A stretch of DNA of 64,000 nt, taken from the NCBI RefSeq assembly GCF_032911225.1, contig NZ_CP136600.1, forward strand, positions 310,001 to 374,000, in the 5' to 3' direction. The notes under the pieces were generated by a model. The model had not been told where the DNA came from and made no database searches. It saw nothing but the letters and a program-made list of their open reading frames with translations. Source of the stretch: Thalassotalea fonticola. Its GTDB lineage: Bacteria > Pseudomonadota > Gammaproteobacteria > Enterobacterales > Alteromonadaceae. Made by a program: the position numbers and the translations under genes. Shown here piece after piece: positions 36,664-45,716 of the stretch. The stretch's first letter is position 1. The number at the start of each line of letters is the position of its first letter.

Positions 36664-38607
36664 ATGACAATCTCCGCACAACAGTTACTGCAATCTCATT
36701 TTGGCTTTTCTCACTTCCGTGATGGTCAACAACAAGTCGTTGACACTATAATGAATGGCGAAAGCGCTGCCGCTATTTTCCCAACAGGGTCTGGTAAATC
36801 ATTATGCTATCAATTACCTGCATTAGTTTTGCCACATTTAACCTTAGTTATTTCACCCCTATTAGCACTTATGCAAGACCAATTAGAGTTTTTAGCAAGT
36901 AAAGGTATCAGCGCTGCTAGTATCGACTCTATGCAGACTAAAGAACAATCTCAGCAAGTGCTGGCTGGAGTTAAAGCGGGTCATATTCAAATATTGATGA
37001 TCTCAGTGGAACGCTTGAATAATGAACGTTTTCGCCAGTTTTTAGCACAGGTTCCTATTTCATTACTGGTGGTGGATGAAGCGCATTGTATCTCGGAATG
37101 GGGACATAATTTTCGCCCGGATTATTTGAAACTGCCAAAATATAAAGCACAGTTTAATATCAGGCAAACCTTGTTGCTTACCGCAACGGCAACTGAAAAA
37201 GTGGTTGTTGATATGGGCGAAAAATTTGCGATAGGGCAAAATAATATTGTCCTGACCGGGTTTTATCGACCTAATTTAAATTTACACGTACAGGGTCTTG
37301 CACAAGCTGACAAAGATCTGTTTTTAGCACAATGGCTAAATGATAAAACGCAATTATCTGGCATTGTTTATGTTACCTTGCAACAAACCACTGAACAGGT
37401 GGCAAGAAGCTTATCTGCACAAGGAATTTCAGCCTCCGCTTATCACGCTGGCATGGATAGCGAACAACGGCAAAGTATCCAGAAAAATTTTATGAACGGT
37501 AACATTAGACTTATTGTTGCTACCATTGCCTTTGGTATGGGCATAGATAAAAATGATATTCGTTTTGTTGTTCATTATGATTTGCCCAAATCGATAGAAA
37601 ATTATGCACAAGAAATTGGCCGAGCAGGGCGCGATGGCAATTCTTCTGAATGCTTAGTCTTGGCCAATTATGACAATTTAAATATTTTAGAAAACTTTGT
37701 TTACGCAGATACCCCTGAAGAAAACGCGATAAGCTATGTGATTAATGAAATTATCGAACAAGCAAAATTAAATAACTTTCAATGGGAAGTCGTACTTAAC
37801 AGTTTATCGTCGCAATCTAATATTCGTCTACTTAGCTTAAAAACATTATTGGTTTACTTGGAGCTCGCCGGGTTGATAAAACCTGCCTATAGCTATTTTG
37901 CCGAATATAAGTTCAAACTTAAATGTAGCGAAAATGAATTAATAAATAAATTTGATGGCGAAAGGCAAACCTTTATCAAAGCAATATTAGAATCTTCTGA
38001 TAAAGCTAAAATTTGGTATACCTTAAATTTTGACCGTATGGCAGTGCAATACCCAAGTGAGCGTAGCCGAGTTATCACTGCTATTGAGTACTTTGATGAG
38101 AAAGGTCTAATAGAATTACAAAGTAAGCAAATGACCGAAGTCTATCAAGTTAACTCTAATCCAATGGATTTGACCTTATTGAATACCGACATGTATTCTC
38201 GCTTTGAGCAAAAAGAGCGCAGCGAAATAAAACGAATTGAGCATTTATTAGCGTTTTTTGCCTCTAGTGCTTGTTTAAGCCAGCAACTTGCTCATTATTT
38301 TTCAGACCCTCGTTTACAACAACCTTGTGGGCATTGCTCTGTTTGTTTAGGTAATGTCACAACAATGCCTGCAACGCCAGCACTAAAACCATTAGATGAG
38401 TTTAAATTTGAGCAGTACACCAATGAAATTAATAAAAAGCTAGGCAAGCAAACATCAATAACATTAATTAGTCGCTTTTTATGTGGGCTAACTACCCCTA
38501 TTTTTACTAAACTTCGGGTGAGGAAACTTACTGGTTTTGCCATATTTGAACATTATCGTTTTAATGATGTTCGGCTTTGGGTAGAAAAAAATATCTCTAC
38601 AAATTAG
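36664..38607 (+). CDS. RecQ-family ATP-dependent DNA helicase
   Basis: Superfamily 2 3'-to-5' DNA helicase of 647 residues. Motif I FPTGSGKS (39-46), motif II DEAH (138-141) followed by the RecQ aromatic-rich loop CISEWGHNFRPDY, motif III LLLTATAT, and motif VI QEIGRAGRDG. A four-Cys RecQ zinc segment is near the end (CLSQQLAHYF... PCGHCSVCLG). The HRDC domain is absent or strongly diverged and the C-terminal third differs from E. coli RecQ, so I call it a RecQ paralogue rather than RecQ itself. A LexA-type box precedes it. Confidence 0.9.
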   Translation: MTISAQQLLQSHFGFSHFRDGQQQVVDTIMNGESAAAIFPTGSGKSLCYQLPALVLPHLTLVISPLLALMQDQLEFLASKGISAASIDSMQTKEQSQQVLAGVKAGHIQILMISVERLNNERFRQFLAQVPISLLVVDEAHCISEWGHNFRPDYLKLPKYKAQFNIRQTLLLTATATEKVVVDMGEKFAIGQNNIVLTGFYRPNLNLHVQGLAQADKDLFLAQWLNDKTQLSGIVYVTLQQTTEQVARSLSAQGISASAYHAGMDSEQRQSIQKNFMNGNIRLIVATIAFGMGIDKNDIRFVVHYDLPKSIENYAQEIGRAGRDGNSSECLVLANYDNLNILENFVYADTPEENAISYVINEIIEQAKLNNFQWEVVLNSLSSQSNIRLLSLKTLLVYLELAGLIKPAYSYFAEYKFKLKCSENELINKFDGERQTFIKAILESSDKAKIWYTLNFDRMAVQYPSERSRVITAIEYFDEKGLIELQSKQMTEVYQVNSNPMDLTLLNTDMYSRFEQKERSEIKRIEHLLAFFASSACLSQQLAHYFSDPRLQQPCGHCSVCLGNVTTMPATPALKPLDEFKFEQYTNEINKKLGKQTSITLISRFLCGLTTPIFTKLRVRKLTGFAIFEHYRFNDVRLWVEKNISTN

Positions 38608-38669
38608 TGTGGTAGCTATTCTCTGCTATTCTTTAATAGCGCTTAGTTATTATCGTTTTAGGAAAAAAT

Positions 38670-39032
38670 ATGAGAATTATATTAATAGCACTGACCATTT
38701 TAAGTTTTAATACATTTGCTGATGAATCTTTGTCAAAATCCCAAATTAAAGAAGTAGAGGCTTTATTAATTGAGGCAACCAGTAAATTAATTTATTTAGA
38801 CCGAGATTGTGATAAACCGATTGATGGTGAAAAAGTAAAAGAAATGGCAAAATTAAAAGCCTTCAGTGAGGGGTACCATACTATTGAAGGCATTAGTTGG
38901 GAAACCATTAAAGTAGAAGCCCATCGTCAATATGGCGTATTAAAAACTAAAGCTCCAGTAGGGGAGTTATGTGACAAGTATAAGGCTGACATTAAAGGTA
39001 ATTACAAATTTTTAAAAGATATTGATGGTTAA
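38670..39032 (+). CDS. Small exported protein of unknown function
   Basis: A 120-residue protein with a signal peptide (MRIILIALTILSFNTFA-D) and a helical, Lys/Glu-rich mature part with two cysteines (RDCDKP and ELCDKY) that could form one disulfide. No known domain is recognised. AGGA precedes the ATG and a terminator follows, so it is a separate transcription unit or the tail of the helicase unit 62 bp upstream. Confidence 0.75.
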   Translation: MRIILIALTILSFNTFADESLSKSQIKEVEALLIEATSKLIYLDRDCDKPIDGEKVKEMAKLKAFSEGYHTIEGISWETIKVEAHRQYGVLKTKAPVGELCDKYKADIKGNYKFLKDIDG

Positions 39033-39061
39033 ATAGAATTTTATAAAACAATTGTTGACTA

Positions 39062-39084
39062 AAGGGGCTGTTAAGCTCCTTTTT
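39062..39084 (+). terminator. Terminator of the small exported protein gene
   Basis: Stem aaggggct/agctcctt with one G-T pair, loop gtta, T-tract. Confidence 0.75.
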
Positions 39085-39144
39085 AATGTATAATTATCTT
39101 TTTATGCACATAGTAAATATACCTTACCCATTTGGAATACCACA

Positions 39145-40530
39145 TTGAGCCAATCTAAATTCTCTACCTTAAACTTAAAGCCTGAATTATTGACTAATCT
39201 TGAATCATTAGGTTATGAAACAATGACCCCTATTCAAGAACAAAGCTTACCCGATATCATTATGGGCAAAGACGTGATTGGCCAAGGTAAAACTGGCTCA
39301 GGTAAGACCGCCGCATTTGGTCTTGGCTTATTACAAAAGCTTGATGTTAAGCGTTTTCGAATTCAATCATTAGTCCTGTGCCCAACCCGAGAGTTGGCTG
39401 ACCAAGTTGCAAAAGAGTTACGTAGGCTTGCTCGCTCAATTCATAATATTAAAATATTAACCTTGTGTGGCGGTACCCCATTTGGTCCGCAAATTGGCTC
39501 ACTTGAACATGGTGCTCATATAATTGTTGGTACACCAGGGCGTGTTGAAGAGCACGTAATTAAAGGTACGTTAAACTTAGAAAACTTGAATTTATTAATT
39601 CTTGATGAAGCTGACCGTATGCTTGATATGGGTTTTCAACCCGCTTTAGATAATATTGTTCGCAGTTCACCAAAACACCGACAAACATTATTGTTTAGTG
39701 CGACTTTCCCAAATAAAATCAAGCAAATTTCAGAGCGCATCATGACTTTACCTACAATGGTTAAAGTTGAGTCGACTCATGATGAGAGTAGTATTTCTCA
39801 GCACTTTTATCATGTACTAGACAATGATGAACGTTTGCAAGCACTACAACTACTATTGTTGGAGCATAAACCAGAATCGTGTGTGGTATTTTGTAACACA
39901 AAGAAAGATGCTCAAATAGTCGCTGATGAATTAGTCTCATTTGGCTTTAGTACATTAGCACTGCATGGTGATCTAGAGCAGCGTGACAGAGATGAGACCT
40001 TAGTTAGATTTTCGAACAAAAGCGCGAACATTCTTGTTGCTACCGATGTTGCCGCCCGAGGTTTAGATATTGATAACTTAGATATGGTGGTTAACTTTCA
40101 TATCGCTTTAGATACAGAAGTGCATGTTCATCGTATAGGCCGTACAGGGCGAGCAGGCAGTAAAGGCATGGCTTGTTCTCTATTTAGTGATAAAGAAAGC
40201 TATAAAGTTGCGCTTTTAGAAGACTATCTCGATCAGAAAATAACCGGCGAAAAGTTACCGCACAGCAATGTGCTTAACGCTTTACCGGTACGTCCAGATA
40301 TGATCACCATTCAAATTAGTGGCGGCAAGCGTGATAAAGTGCGCCCTGGAGATATACTCGGTGCATTAACTGGCGATAAAGGCATTAAAGGTGACCAGGT
40401 AGGGAAAATTAATGTCGCACAAAACTTTGCCTATGTGGCGATTAAACGAAATGCTCATAAAGTCGCATTGAAAAAGTTGGAAACCGGTAAAATTAAAGGC
40501 CGTAATTTTAGAATTAGAGTCATCCGCTAA
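39145..40530 (+). CDS. dbpA: ATP-dependent RNA helicase DbpA
   Basis: DEAD-box helicase of 50S assembly that recognises hairpin 92 of 23S rRNA. Motifs: Q motif MTPIQEQSLP, motif I GQGKTGSGKT, DEAD (LLILDEADRMLDMGF), SAT (LLFSATF), and VI HRIGRTGRAG. The C-terminal RNA-binding domain is the DbpA type (ITIQISGGKRDKVRPGDILGALTG ... IGKINV-like ... KGRNFRIRVI), which separates it from other DEAD proteins. Start is TTG at 39145 with GGA 8 bases upstream. Length 461 (E. coli 457). Confidence 0.95.
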   Translation: MSQSKFSTLNLKPELLTNLESLGYETMTPIQEQSLPDIIMGKDVIGQGKTGSGKTAAFGLGLLQKLDVKRFRIQSLVLCPTRELADQVAKELRRLARSIHNIKILTLCGGTPFGPQIGSLEHGAHIIVGTPGRVEEHVIKGTLNLENLNLLILDEADRMLDMGFQPALDNIVRSSPKHRQTLLFSATFPNKIKQISERIMTLPTMVKVESTHDESSISQHFYHVLDNDERLQALQLLLLEHKPESCVVFCNTKKDAQIVADELVSFGFSTLALHGDLEQRDRDETLVRFSNKSANILVATDVAARGLDIDNLDMVVNFHIALDTEVHVHRIGRTGRAGSKGMACSLFSDKESYKVALLEDYLDQKITGEKLPHSNVLNALPVRPDMITIQISGGKRDKVRPGDILGALTGDKGIKGDQVGKINVAQNFAYVAIKRNAHKVALKKLETGKIKGRNFRIRVIR

Positions 40531-40551
40531 ATCTATAAAGTACAATATCTA

Positions 40552-40587
40552 ATTGAGTAACAGGTAATATACTGCCTGTTACTCAAT
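40552..40587. terminator. Bidirectional hairpin between dbpA and the Mpo1-like gene
   Basis: Perfect 13-bp inverted repeat (40552-40564 with 40575-40587), 10-base loop, between convergent genes. The T-tract is weak. Confidence 0.65.
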
Positions 40588-40590
40588 ATA

Positions 40591-41127
40591 TTATTCGCCT
40601 CTGCTTTTTGCTTCCAGTGCTCTGCGCTTATCTCGGGCTAAAGGTGTTATCTCAGCAAGTAAATTTTTCTCCCAACCTAAACCGAAATATACTTCCGCCA
40701 TAAGAAAGAATGGTCCAATTAAAAATTGGCTTAAATCATCAACAAAAGCAGGCTTAGCTTTTTCATAGTAATGGCCAATAAATTGAATTATCCAGCCAAT
40801 TACAAAAATCGCTATAGCGATCCATAGTGCACCCTCAATAGGTGCAATCACACTGGCCACGTACACGTTTGGAATGATATAAACAACCATCCCCAACGCT
40901 AAGCGCCAGTGTAAAATAAAATAATAAATGATGACGAAGCTATAAAAAATCATCGCGGCAGTAACGTGCAAAGGGCTGTCAATTTCGCCAAATTGAAAGT
41001 TAATAAAGCTTAAAAAAATCGTCAGCGACAAGATGATCAGTGGAATACCAACAAAGTGAGTTTTTATATTCTTTTTATTGAAATGTACGCTTTTATATTG
41101 AGATAACTGTTCTACTACGTTTTTCAT
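40591..41127 (-). CDS. Mpo1/DUF962 family membrane protein
   Basis: A 178-residue integral membrane protein of the YGL010w/Mpo1 group. Yeast Mpo1 is an Fe(II)-dependent dioxygenase for 2-hydroxy fatty acids. Four membrane helices and the family His/Asp motifs are seen: Y..VHFNKKNIKTHFVGIPL, HWRLALG, and WIIQFIGHYYEKAKPAFVDDLSQFLIGPFFLMAEV. Bacterial function is inferred only. It is co-oriented with, and downstream of, DUF4266-DUF3570, but 137 bp away. Confidence 0.88.
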   Translation of the reverse strand: MKNVVEQLSQYKSVHFNKKNIKTHFVGIPLIILSLTIFLSFINFQFGEIDSPLHVTAAMIFYSFVIIYYFILHWRLALGMVVYIIPNVYVASVIAPIEGALWIAIAIFVIGWIIQFIGHYYEKAKPAFVDDLSQFLIGPFFLMAEVYFGLGWEKNLLAEITPLARDKRRALEAKSRGE

Positions 41128-41264
41128 TATCTAGCCTTATGTCTTTTATTTTAGATTTAGTTATTAACATTCCAAGACATGATGGCAATTTATTCTGCTT
41201 CTGTAAAGTGATCAGACCACCTGATTTAATACAATCAAAAATTGATTCTCAATTTATATAAGGA

Positions 41265-42575
41265 CTAAAATGAATAACTCACTTGCGCAATTACCGCTTC
41301 TACACGTTCAAATAATTCTACATCTTGTAGGACACCAATTTCTTCAAATCCAGGGTTAGTAGGTGTTTGTTGAAAGAACTCTAGTCTAAATGAAAATTCT
41401 TTACCATCTTTAAGGGGGACCCCATATTTTATACCTAACGTTAAGCCATCCATTTCACCTACTCTATAATCGGCACTGGCAAATTCCGGAGTAGATTCAT
41501 TATCTAATAAAAAAGTGCGATAAAAATCAGCCGCCTCTTGCATGTAATAGCGTACATGTGGTTCTAAATAACCATCATAAAAAGGAATGTAATAACGAAC
41601 ATCAAATGTATGTGACTTTATTTCCCAGTCATCCCACATGTAACGATAAGAGAAATCTAAAACTGTGCGGTCAAAGTGATATTTTGTTTGCCAATATACA
41701 CTTTCTTTAGTGCGAGAGTCTGGACGTTGTTCATAGAGCTGCCGCTGGCTTTCGCCATTGCTATTTACCACACTAATCACTTTAAACGGGTCAGTCATAT
41801 AACCATCAACTTGTGAATAGGAATAATTAAATTGCATGATCATTCGGCGATTAATTACTTGGGATAAACCGAGTAATAAATCTAATGTATCTTTCGTATC
41901 ATCAGCACCTAATGTAGGCTTGTTAGAAGCTCTATTATTGTCTTCTTCCTCATCCTCAAAATCATCATCGGTATGTTCAATTGCGCCTTGTTGCCAGTCA
42001 ACCTCAGTGAAAGGTACAGGTATACCTCCTTCCGGTTCAATAGTGTCATTAGAGTAAGCAACACCTAAAGATACCGTGGTGTTTTTTTGATTAAAATACC
42101 TTGAAAGGCTGGCGTTAGCACCAAGGGATAAGTAATCATACTCCTTTGATGCATGCAGACCTGCACTGCTTAAATAGCTTCGTCCTAAAGGCTGACTCCA
42201 TTGGGCATTAACTTGTAGCCGTGTATCTTTGAATGTGTCGTCAAGAGGTGTTTCACCGCTTTTTACAACATAACTGCCATCACCTGATGGTCTGGTAAAG
42301 GTTTGCACTTCAGGTTGCGCGATTGCGCCGTTTGGTGACGCACCGGTTAGTGAATCAATAGTGACTTTTAAATTTAAAAAATGTTCGTCTGAAAACTCTT
42401 TCGTACCGGCGATAATTCCTTCAACGGCCGTAACCCGATCAGTTTCACCGTAATACATCAACGCAGTATCAATTTTCCAATTGTTATCTTCTTCAGCTTG
42501 TGCGCCATTGCCAAAAAGTGAACATGTGGCTGTGCTTAATAGTAATTTTAAATTACTATTTTTATCTAATTGCAT
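41265..42575 (-). CDS. DUF3570 outer-membrane beta-barrel protein
   Basis: A 436-residue exported protein of the DUF3570 family. The N-terminal signal ends near AQA-EEDN. The rest has many amphipathic strands (WKIDTALMYYGETDRVTAVEG, LNLKVTIDSLTGASPNGA, LDFSYRYMWDDWEIKSHTFDVRYYIPF) and ends with Phe (VIAQVSYSF), the outer-membrane barrel signature. A hydrophilic acidic insertion (DDDFEDEEEDNN) lies mid-protein. Its start overlaps the end of the DUF4266 gene by 10 bp, so the two are translationally coupled. Function is not established. Confidence 0.88.
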   Translation of the reverse strand: MQLDKNSNLKLLLSTATCSLFGNGAQAEEDNNWKIDTALMYYGETDRVTAVEGIIAGTKEFSDEHFLNLKVTIDSLTGASPNGAIAQPEVQTFTRPSGDGSYVVKSGETPLDDTFKDTRLQVNAQWSQPLGRSYLSSAGLHASKEYDYLSLGANASLSRYFNQKNTTVSLGVAYSNDTIEPEGGIPVPFTEVDWQQGAIEHTDDDFEDEEEDNNRASNKPTLGADDTKDTLDLLLGLSQVINRRMIMQFNYSYSQVDGYMTDPFKVISVVNSNGESQRQLYEQRPDSRTKESVYWQTKYHFDRTVLDFSYRYMWDDWEIKSHTFDVRYYIPFYDGYLEPHVRYYMQEAADFYRTFLLDNESTPEFASADYRVGEMDGLTLGIKYGVPLKDGKEFSFRLEFFQQTPTNPGFEEIGVLQDVELFERVEAVIAQVSYSF

Positions 42576-42790
42576 CCACAGCCCCCACCAGCAAAGCTAC
42601 GGCCGCCACTAGATGCTTCTTTTGAAAAATAAATATGATCATCAAGTGCAGCATCAATAGGTGAAGAGGTTATGGCCATTTGACGTTTTGCTAGTAAATC
42701 CCTTTCCCAAGGTTGTACACCTAGGCTTGAACATCCTGATGCCAAAGTAATGCTGATGGCGATTATTGATAATTTAAAGGTTCTATTCAT
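42566..42790 (-). CDS. DUF4266 small lipoprotein with GGGCGCN C-terminus
   Basis: A small lipoprotein of 74 residues. Signal peptide with lipobox LASGC, then the family core QPWERDLLAKRQMAI and DDHIYFSKEASSGG, and the C-terminus FAGGGCGCN with two cysteines at the very end. I start at 42790 (MNRTFKLS) because GGA lies upstream and the signal then starts properly; an ATG at 42805 is in frame but lacks a ribosome binding site. The DUF4266/DUF3570 pair often occurs near ApbE and thioredoxin-like genes, as I recall; these are not here. Biochemical function unknown. Confidence 0.88.
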   Translation of the reverse strand: MNRTFKLSIIAISITLASGCSSLGVQPWERDLLAKRQMAITSSPIDAALDDHIYFSKEASSGGRSFAGGGCGCN

Positions 42791-42967
42791 CGTTATAAAG
42801 TCCATATTATTATAGATAGTCTACTTTGTATTTCTCATTGAAGTATTGGCTGTAATTAATAAACCTTACCGACTAAATACTTGTATGCATGCATATAAGT
42901 AACTTTACCCCCTTTTTGTTGATATTGCTTGTATATAAGATGTAAATAAATAGTAAGATTAAAATTG

Positions 42968-43008
42968 TTGATTTAGATCAGAAAACCCGCAAAACTATTA
43001 GGTATGTT
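42968..43008 (+). promoter_or_regulatory. FNR/ANR-type operator and -10 element before the cytochrome b561 gene
   Basis: TTGATTTAGATCAG (42968-42981) matches TTGAT-N4-ATCAA in 9 of 10 specified bases. TATGTT (43003-43008) is placed so that the box centre would be at about -41, the class II FNR geometry. It may also affect the divergent DUF4266 gene. Confidence 0.6.
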
Positions 43009-43082
43009 AATAAAAGGCAAGGTCTACACTTGCCTAAGGTGTTGACTAGATCCCCAAATAGCTAATACAAATAGGAGTTTCA

Positions 43083-43802
43083 ATGCCAAATAACAAAACG
43101 TCAAATACATTAAATTTAGTTTTTGTTTGGAGTAAAAATATACGTCTATTTCACTGGCTGAATGTTTTGTGTGTGTTTTTACTGATTTGCATTGGCTTAA
43201 TTATTTTAAATGGTAAAGCGCTTGGTATAACTAACGATGGCAAAGTGCTGCTAAAAACCTGTCACGTTTTGATTGGCTATATCTTTTGTATCAATTTACT
43301 GTTTCGAATTGTATTAGGCTTCTTTGGTACTGGCTTCGAAAGGTGGGGTAAAACGTTAGCGTTTAATAAAGGCTTTGTTGCCGAGTTGAAGGCCCATAAA
43401 CAAGAAACCGTCAAACATTATCAAGGTCATAATCCCATAGGGAAACTTATGGTAACTGCGATGTTAATGGCGCTTAGTGTTCAAATGGTTACTGGTTTAG
43501 TTATTGCAGGTACTGATATTTACTATCCACCTTTAGGTGGATATTTTAAAGAGCAGATTGCCATAGACAACACGCAAGTAGAATCGATTAAACCTTATTC
43601 GAAAGAGAACGTTGACGCTGAAAAATATCAACAAATGCGTGACCTACGATCACCATATATTACCATGCATGTTTATTCATTTTATCTGTTGTTATTGTTA
43701 ATACCACTGCATATCGTTGGTGTTATTTATACTGAACGTAAAGAAAGGTCGTCTATAACTTCGGCTATGATCAGCGGTTATAAAACCTTACCAAAAGATT
43801 AA
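43083..43802 (+). CDS. Cytochrome b561 / Ni-Fe hydrogenase-type b cytochrome
   Basis: A 239-residue di-haem b-type cytochrome with four membrane helices. Haem His candidates are in IRLFHWLNVL, KTCHVLIGY, MHVYSFY and IPLHIVGV, spaced as in the cytochrome b/b6-like family. A periplasmic loop lies between helices 3 and 4 (YYPPLGGYFKEQI). Such proteins pass electrons between quinones and soluble partners. Its promoter carries an FNR-type site, so expression on oxygen limitation is predicted. Its stop overlaps the convergent ArsR gene by 4 bp. Confidence 0.9.
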   Translation: MPNNKTSNTLNLVFVWSKNIRLFHWLNVLCVFLLICIGLIILNGKALGITNDGKVLLKTCHVLIGYIFCINLLFRIVLGFFGTGFERWGKTLAFNKGFVAELKAHKQETVKHYQGHNPIGKLMVTAMLMALSVQMVTGLVIAGTDIYYPPLGGYFKEQIAIDNTQVESIKPYSKENVDAEKYQQMRDLRSPYITMHVYSFYLLLLLIPLHIVGVIYTERKERSSITSAMISGYKTLPKD

Positions 43803-44107
43803 CTTTTTTTAGCTTCACAAAACATGCAGTAAAGTTGCTGCAGTATTTGTTTGGCATCGTCATCAGCCAGTGCATAGTAAATGGTTTGGGCGTCACGGCG
43901 AGTACTTACCATGTCAGCGTTTCTTAGAGTTGCTAAATGTTGAGATAAAGCGGATTGCGCGAGTGGAATTTCATCATTTAATTGGCTCACAGAACGTTCA
44001 CCGGCAACTAGATTACATAAAATCATCAGGCGATTCTTATTAGCTAACAGCTTCAAATAGGTTTCGGCTTTCTCAGCATTAACCAATAGTTGCTTCATCT
44101 CTGACAT
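43799..44107 (-). CDS. ArsR/SmtB-family regulator, BigR/SqrR-like
   Basis: A 102-residue winged-helix repressor. The recognition helix is in LAQSALSQHLATLRNADMVSTRRDAQTIYYAL. Cysteines are Cys31 (RLMILCNLVAGERSV) and Cys94/Cys97 (LYCMFCEAK). The ILC Cys plus a C-terminal Cys is the arrangement of BigR/SqrR/YgaV, which sense persulfide or redox state through a reversible cross-link; metal-binding ArsR motifs (ELCVCD) are absent. It faces the cytochrome gene tail-to-tail and lies 47 bp downstream of yfaE. Its target genes are unknown. Confidence 0.88.
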   Translation of the reverse strand: MSEMKQLLVNAEKAETYLKLLANKNRLMILCNLVAGERSVSQLNDEIPLAQSALSQHLATLRNADMVSTRRDAQTIYYALADDDAKQILQQLYCMFCEAKKS

Positions 44108-44154
44108 TTTTAGATAATTATTTGTGTTATTTTTAATAATTTTTAAGAGTATAA

Positions 44155-44421
44155 CTATTCTGTGCTGATAACTATATCTGTTTTAGGAATGCAACAGCAA
44201 GGTAGCACTTCACCTTCGCGCACAAACGCTAGTGGCTCACCATTTATGTATTCAATTTCGCCTTGCTCAAGGGTGACTCTACAAGCACCACAAAACCCGT
44301 CGCGGCAATGATAGTGTATTTCGATACTATTGGATTCGAGGTATTCGAGCGTAGTTTTGAAAATAAGGTTGTCGAACTGTTCTTCGACAACCCTACCATC
44401 GATAGTAACTTTCTTACTCAT
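44155..44421 (-). CDS. yfaE: Class I ribonucleotide reductase maintenance ferredoxin YfaE
   Basis: A [2Fe-2S] ferredoxin of 88 residues that reduces the NrdB diiron centre to regenerate the tyrosyl radical cofactor. The cluster ligands follow the plant-type pattern: YHCRDGFCGACRVTL and the last Cys in VLPCCCIPKTDI. It lies 35 bp after nrdB, the conserved nrdA-nrdB-yfaE order of gammaproteobacteria. Confidence 0.94.
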   Translation of the reverse strand: MSKKVTIDGRVVEEQFDNLIFKTTLEYLESNSIEIHYHCRDGFCGACRVTLEQGEIEYINGEPLAFVREGEVLPCCCIPKTDIVISTE

Positions 44422-44456
44422 TGATAGATATCAATTTAAAATATGAAAATAGAAAC

Positions 44457-45587
44457 TTATAAGTCGAAATCATCAAAATCACTAGCATCAACGGCACTGT
44501 CAGTTTGACCTACCAGGTATGACGAAATCTCAGTTTCTTGTGGTGCTACTTGCACGTTATCACTCGATAGGTACGAGTTGATCCAAGGTAGTGGATTACT
44601 TTTGATCGCAAACTGCGGTTCATAACCTATTGCCTGTAAACGTTGATTTGATAGATACTCAATGTATTGTTTTAAAATTTCTGCATTAAGGCCAATCATT
44701 GAACCGTCTTTAAACAGGTAATCTGCCCACTCTTTTTCTTGTTCGATTACATCTAAAAATAACTCTAAGCCTTCTTGATGCAGCTCTTCTGAGATCTCTT
44801 GCATCTCAGGATCATCTTTGCCAGTGGCCCAAATATTTAAGATGTGTTGCGTAGCGGTTAAATGTACAGCTTCGTCACGAGCAATTAGCTTGATGATTTT
44901 AGCATTACCTTCAAGCAACTCGCGTTCAGCAAAGGCGAATGAACAAGCAAACGAAACATAAAAACGAATCGCTTCCAGTGCATTGGTTGAACATACTGAG
45001 CGATAAAGTGCTTTTTTAATTTCCCGTACTGTTACGACAACTTCTTCACCTTCAACAGTGTAAGTGCCTTCACCTTGAGATTGAAATAATTGCGTAAGTA
45101 GAATTACCCGGTCAAAGTATTTACTAATAGCACTAGCACGATTAAGGATGTTTTTGTTAATGACGATATCATCAAAAATCTCACTAGGGTCAGTGAATAG
45201 GTTACGTAAAATATGGGTGTAAGAACGTGAATGAATGGTTTCGTAAAATCCCCAGGTTTCAATCCAAGTTTCAAGCTCAGGAATAGACACAAGTGGCAAC
45301 ATACAAACATTCACACTACGTGCAGCAATTGAATCAAGCAATGTTTGATATTTTAAATTTGAGATAAAAATGTGACGTTCACTAGTCGTTAATGACTGCC
45401 AGTCAGCTCTGTCTTTAGAAATATCTACTTCTTCAGGGCGCCAGAAAAAACTTAATTGCTTTTCAATTAACTTTTCAAAAATAGGGTGCTTTTGTTGATC
45501 AAAACGAGAAACATTTACGGTTTGTCCCATAAACATTGGCTCTAAAAGTGGATCATTTTTAGTTTGGTTAAACGTTGAATACGACAT
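44457..45587 (-). CDS. nrdB: Ribonucleoside-diphosphate reductase class Ia, beta subunit
   Basis: Holds the diiron-tyrosyl radical used by NrdA. The radical Tyr is in [14 protein letters not shown]. Metal ligands are in [11 protein letters not shown], the ETIH segment, and the paired helices [31 protein letters not shown]. The C-terminal tail ([21 protein letters not shown]) is the NrdA-docking type. The 376-residue length equals E. coli NrdB. nrdA is 129 bp upstream with a hairpin in between. Confidence 0.98.
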   Translation of the reverse strand: MSYSTFNQTKNDPLLEPMFMGQTVNVSRFDQQKHPIFEKLIEKQLSFFWRPEEVDISKDRADWQSLTTSERHIFISNLKYQTLLDSIAARSVNVCMLPLVSIPELETWIETWGFYETIHSRSYTHILRNLFTDPSEIFDDIVINKNILNRASAISKYFDRVILLTQLFQSQGEGTYTVEGEEVVVTVREIKKALYRSVCSTNALEAIRFYVSFACSFAFAERELLEGNAKIIKLIARDEAVHLTATQHILNIWATGKDDPEMQEISEELHQEGLELFLDVIEQEKEWADYLFKDGSMIGLNAEILKQYIEYLSNQRLQAIGYEPQFAIKSNPLPWINSYLSSDNVQVAPQETEISSYLVGQTDSAVDASDFDDFDL

Positions 45588-45663
45588 GGTTACTCCCTGA
45601 AAACACCTCGTTTATGTCGTGAGATATTCGTGTTTCCATCTGTGTTAGCTATTAATTGTTATA

Positions 45664-45697
45664 AAACCGCAGAGGACTTTCATCACATCTGCGGTTT
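45664..45697 (-). terminator. Hairpin between nrdA and nrdB
   Basis: Perfect 10-bp inverted repeat (aaaccgcaga / tctgcggttt). On the minus strand it is followed by TTTTAT. Likely a partial terminator or RNA-stability element setting the nrdA:nrdB ratio. Confidence 0.6.
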
Positions 45698-45716
45698 GTT
45701 CGAGCGGTTAGGGCTC

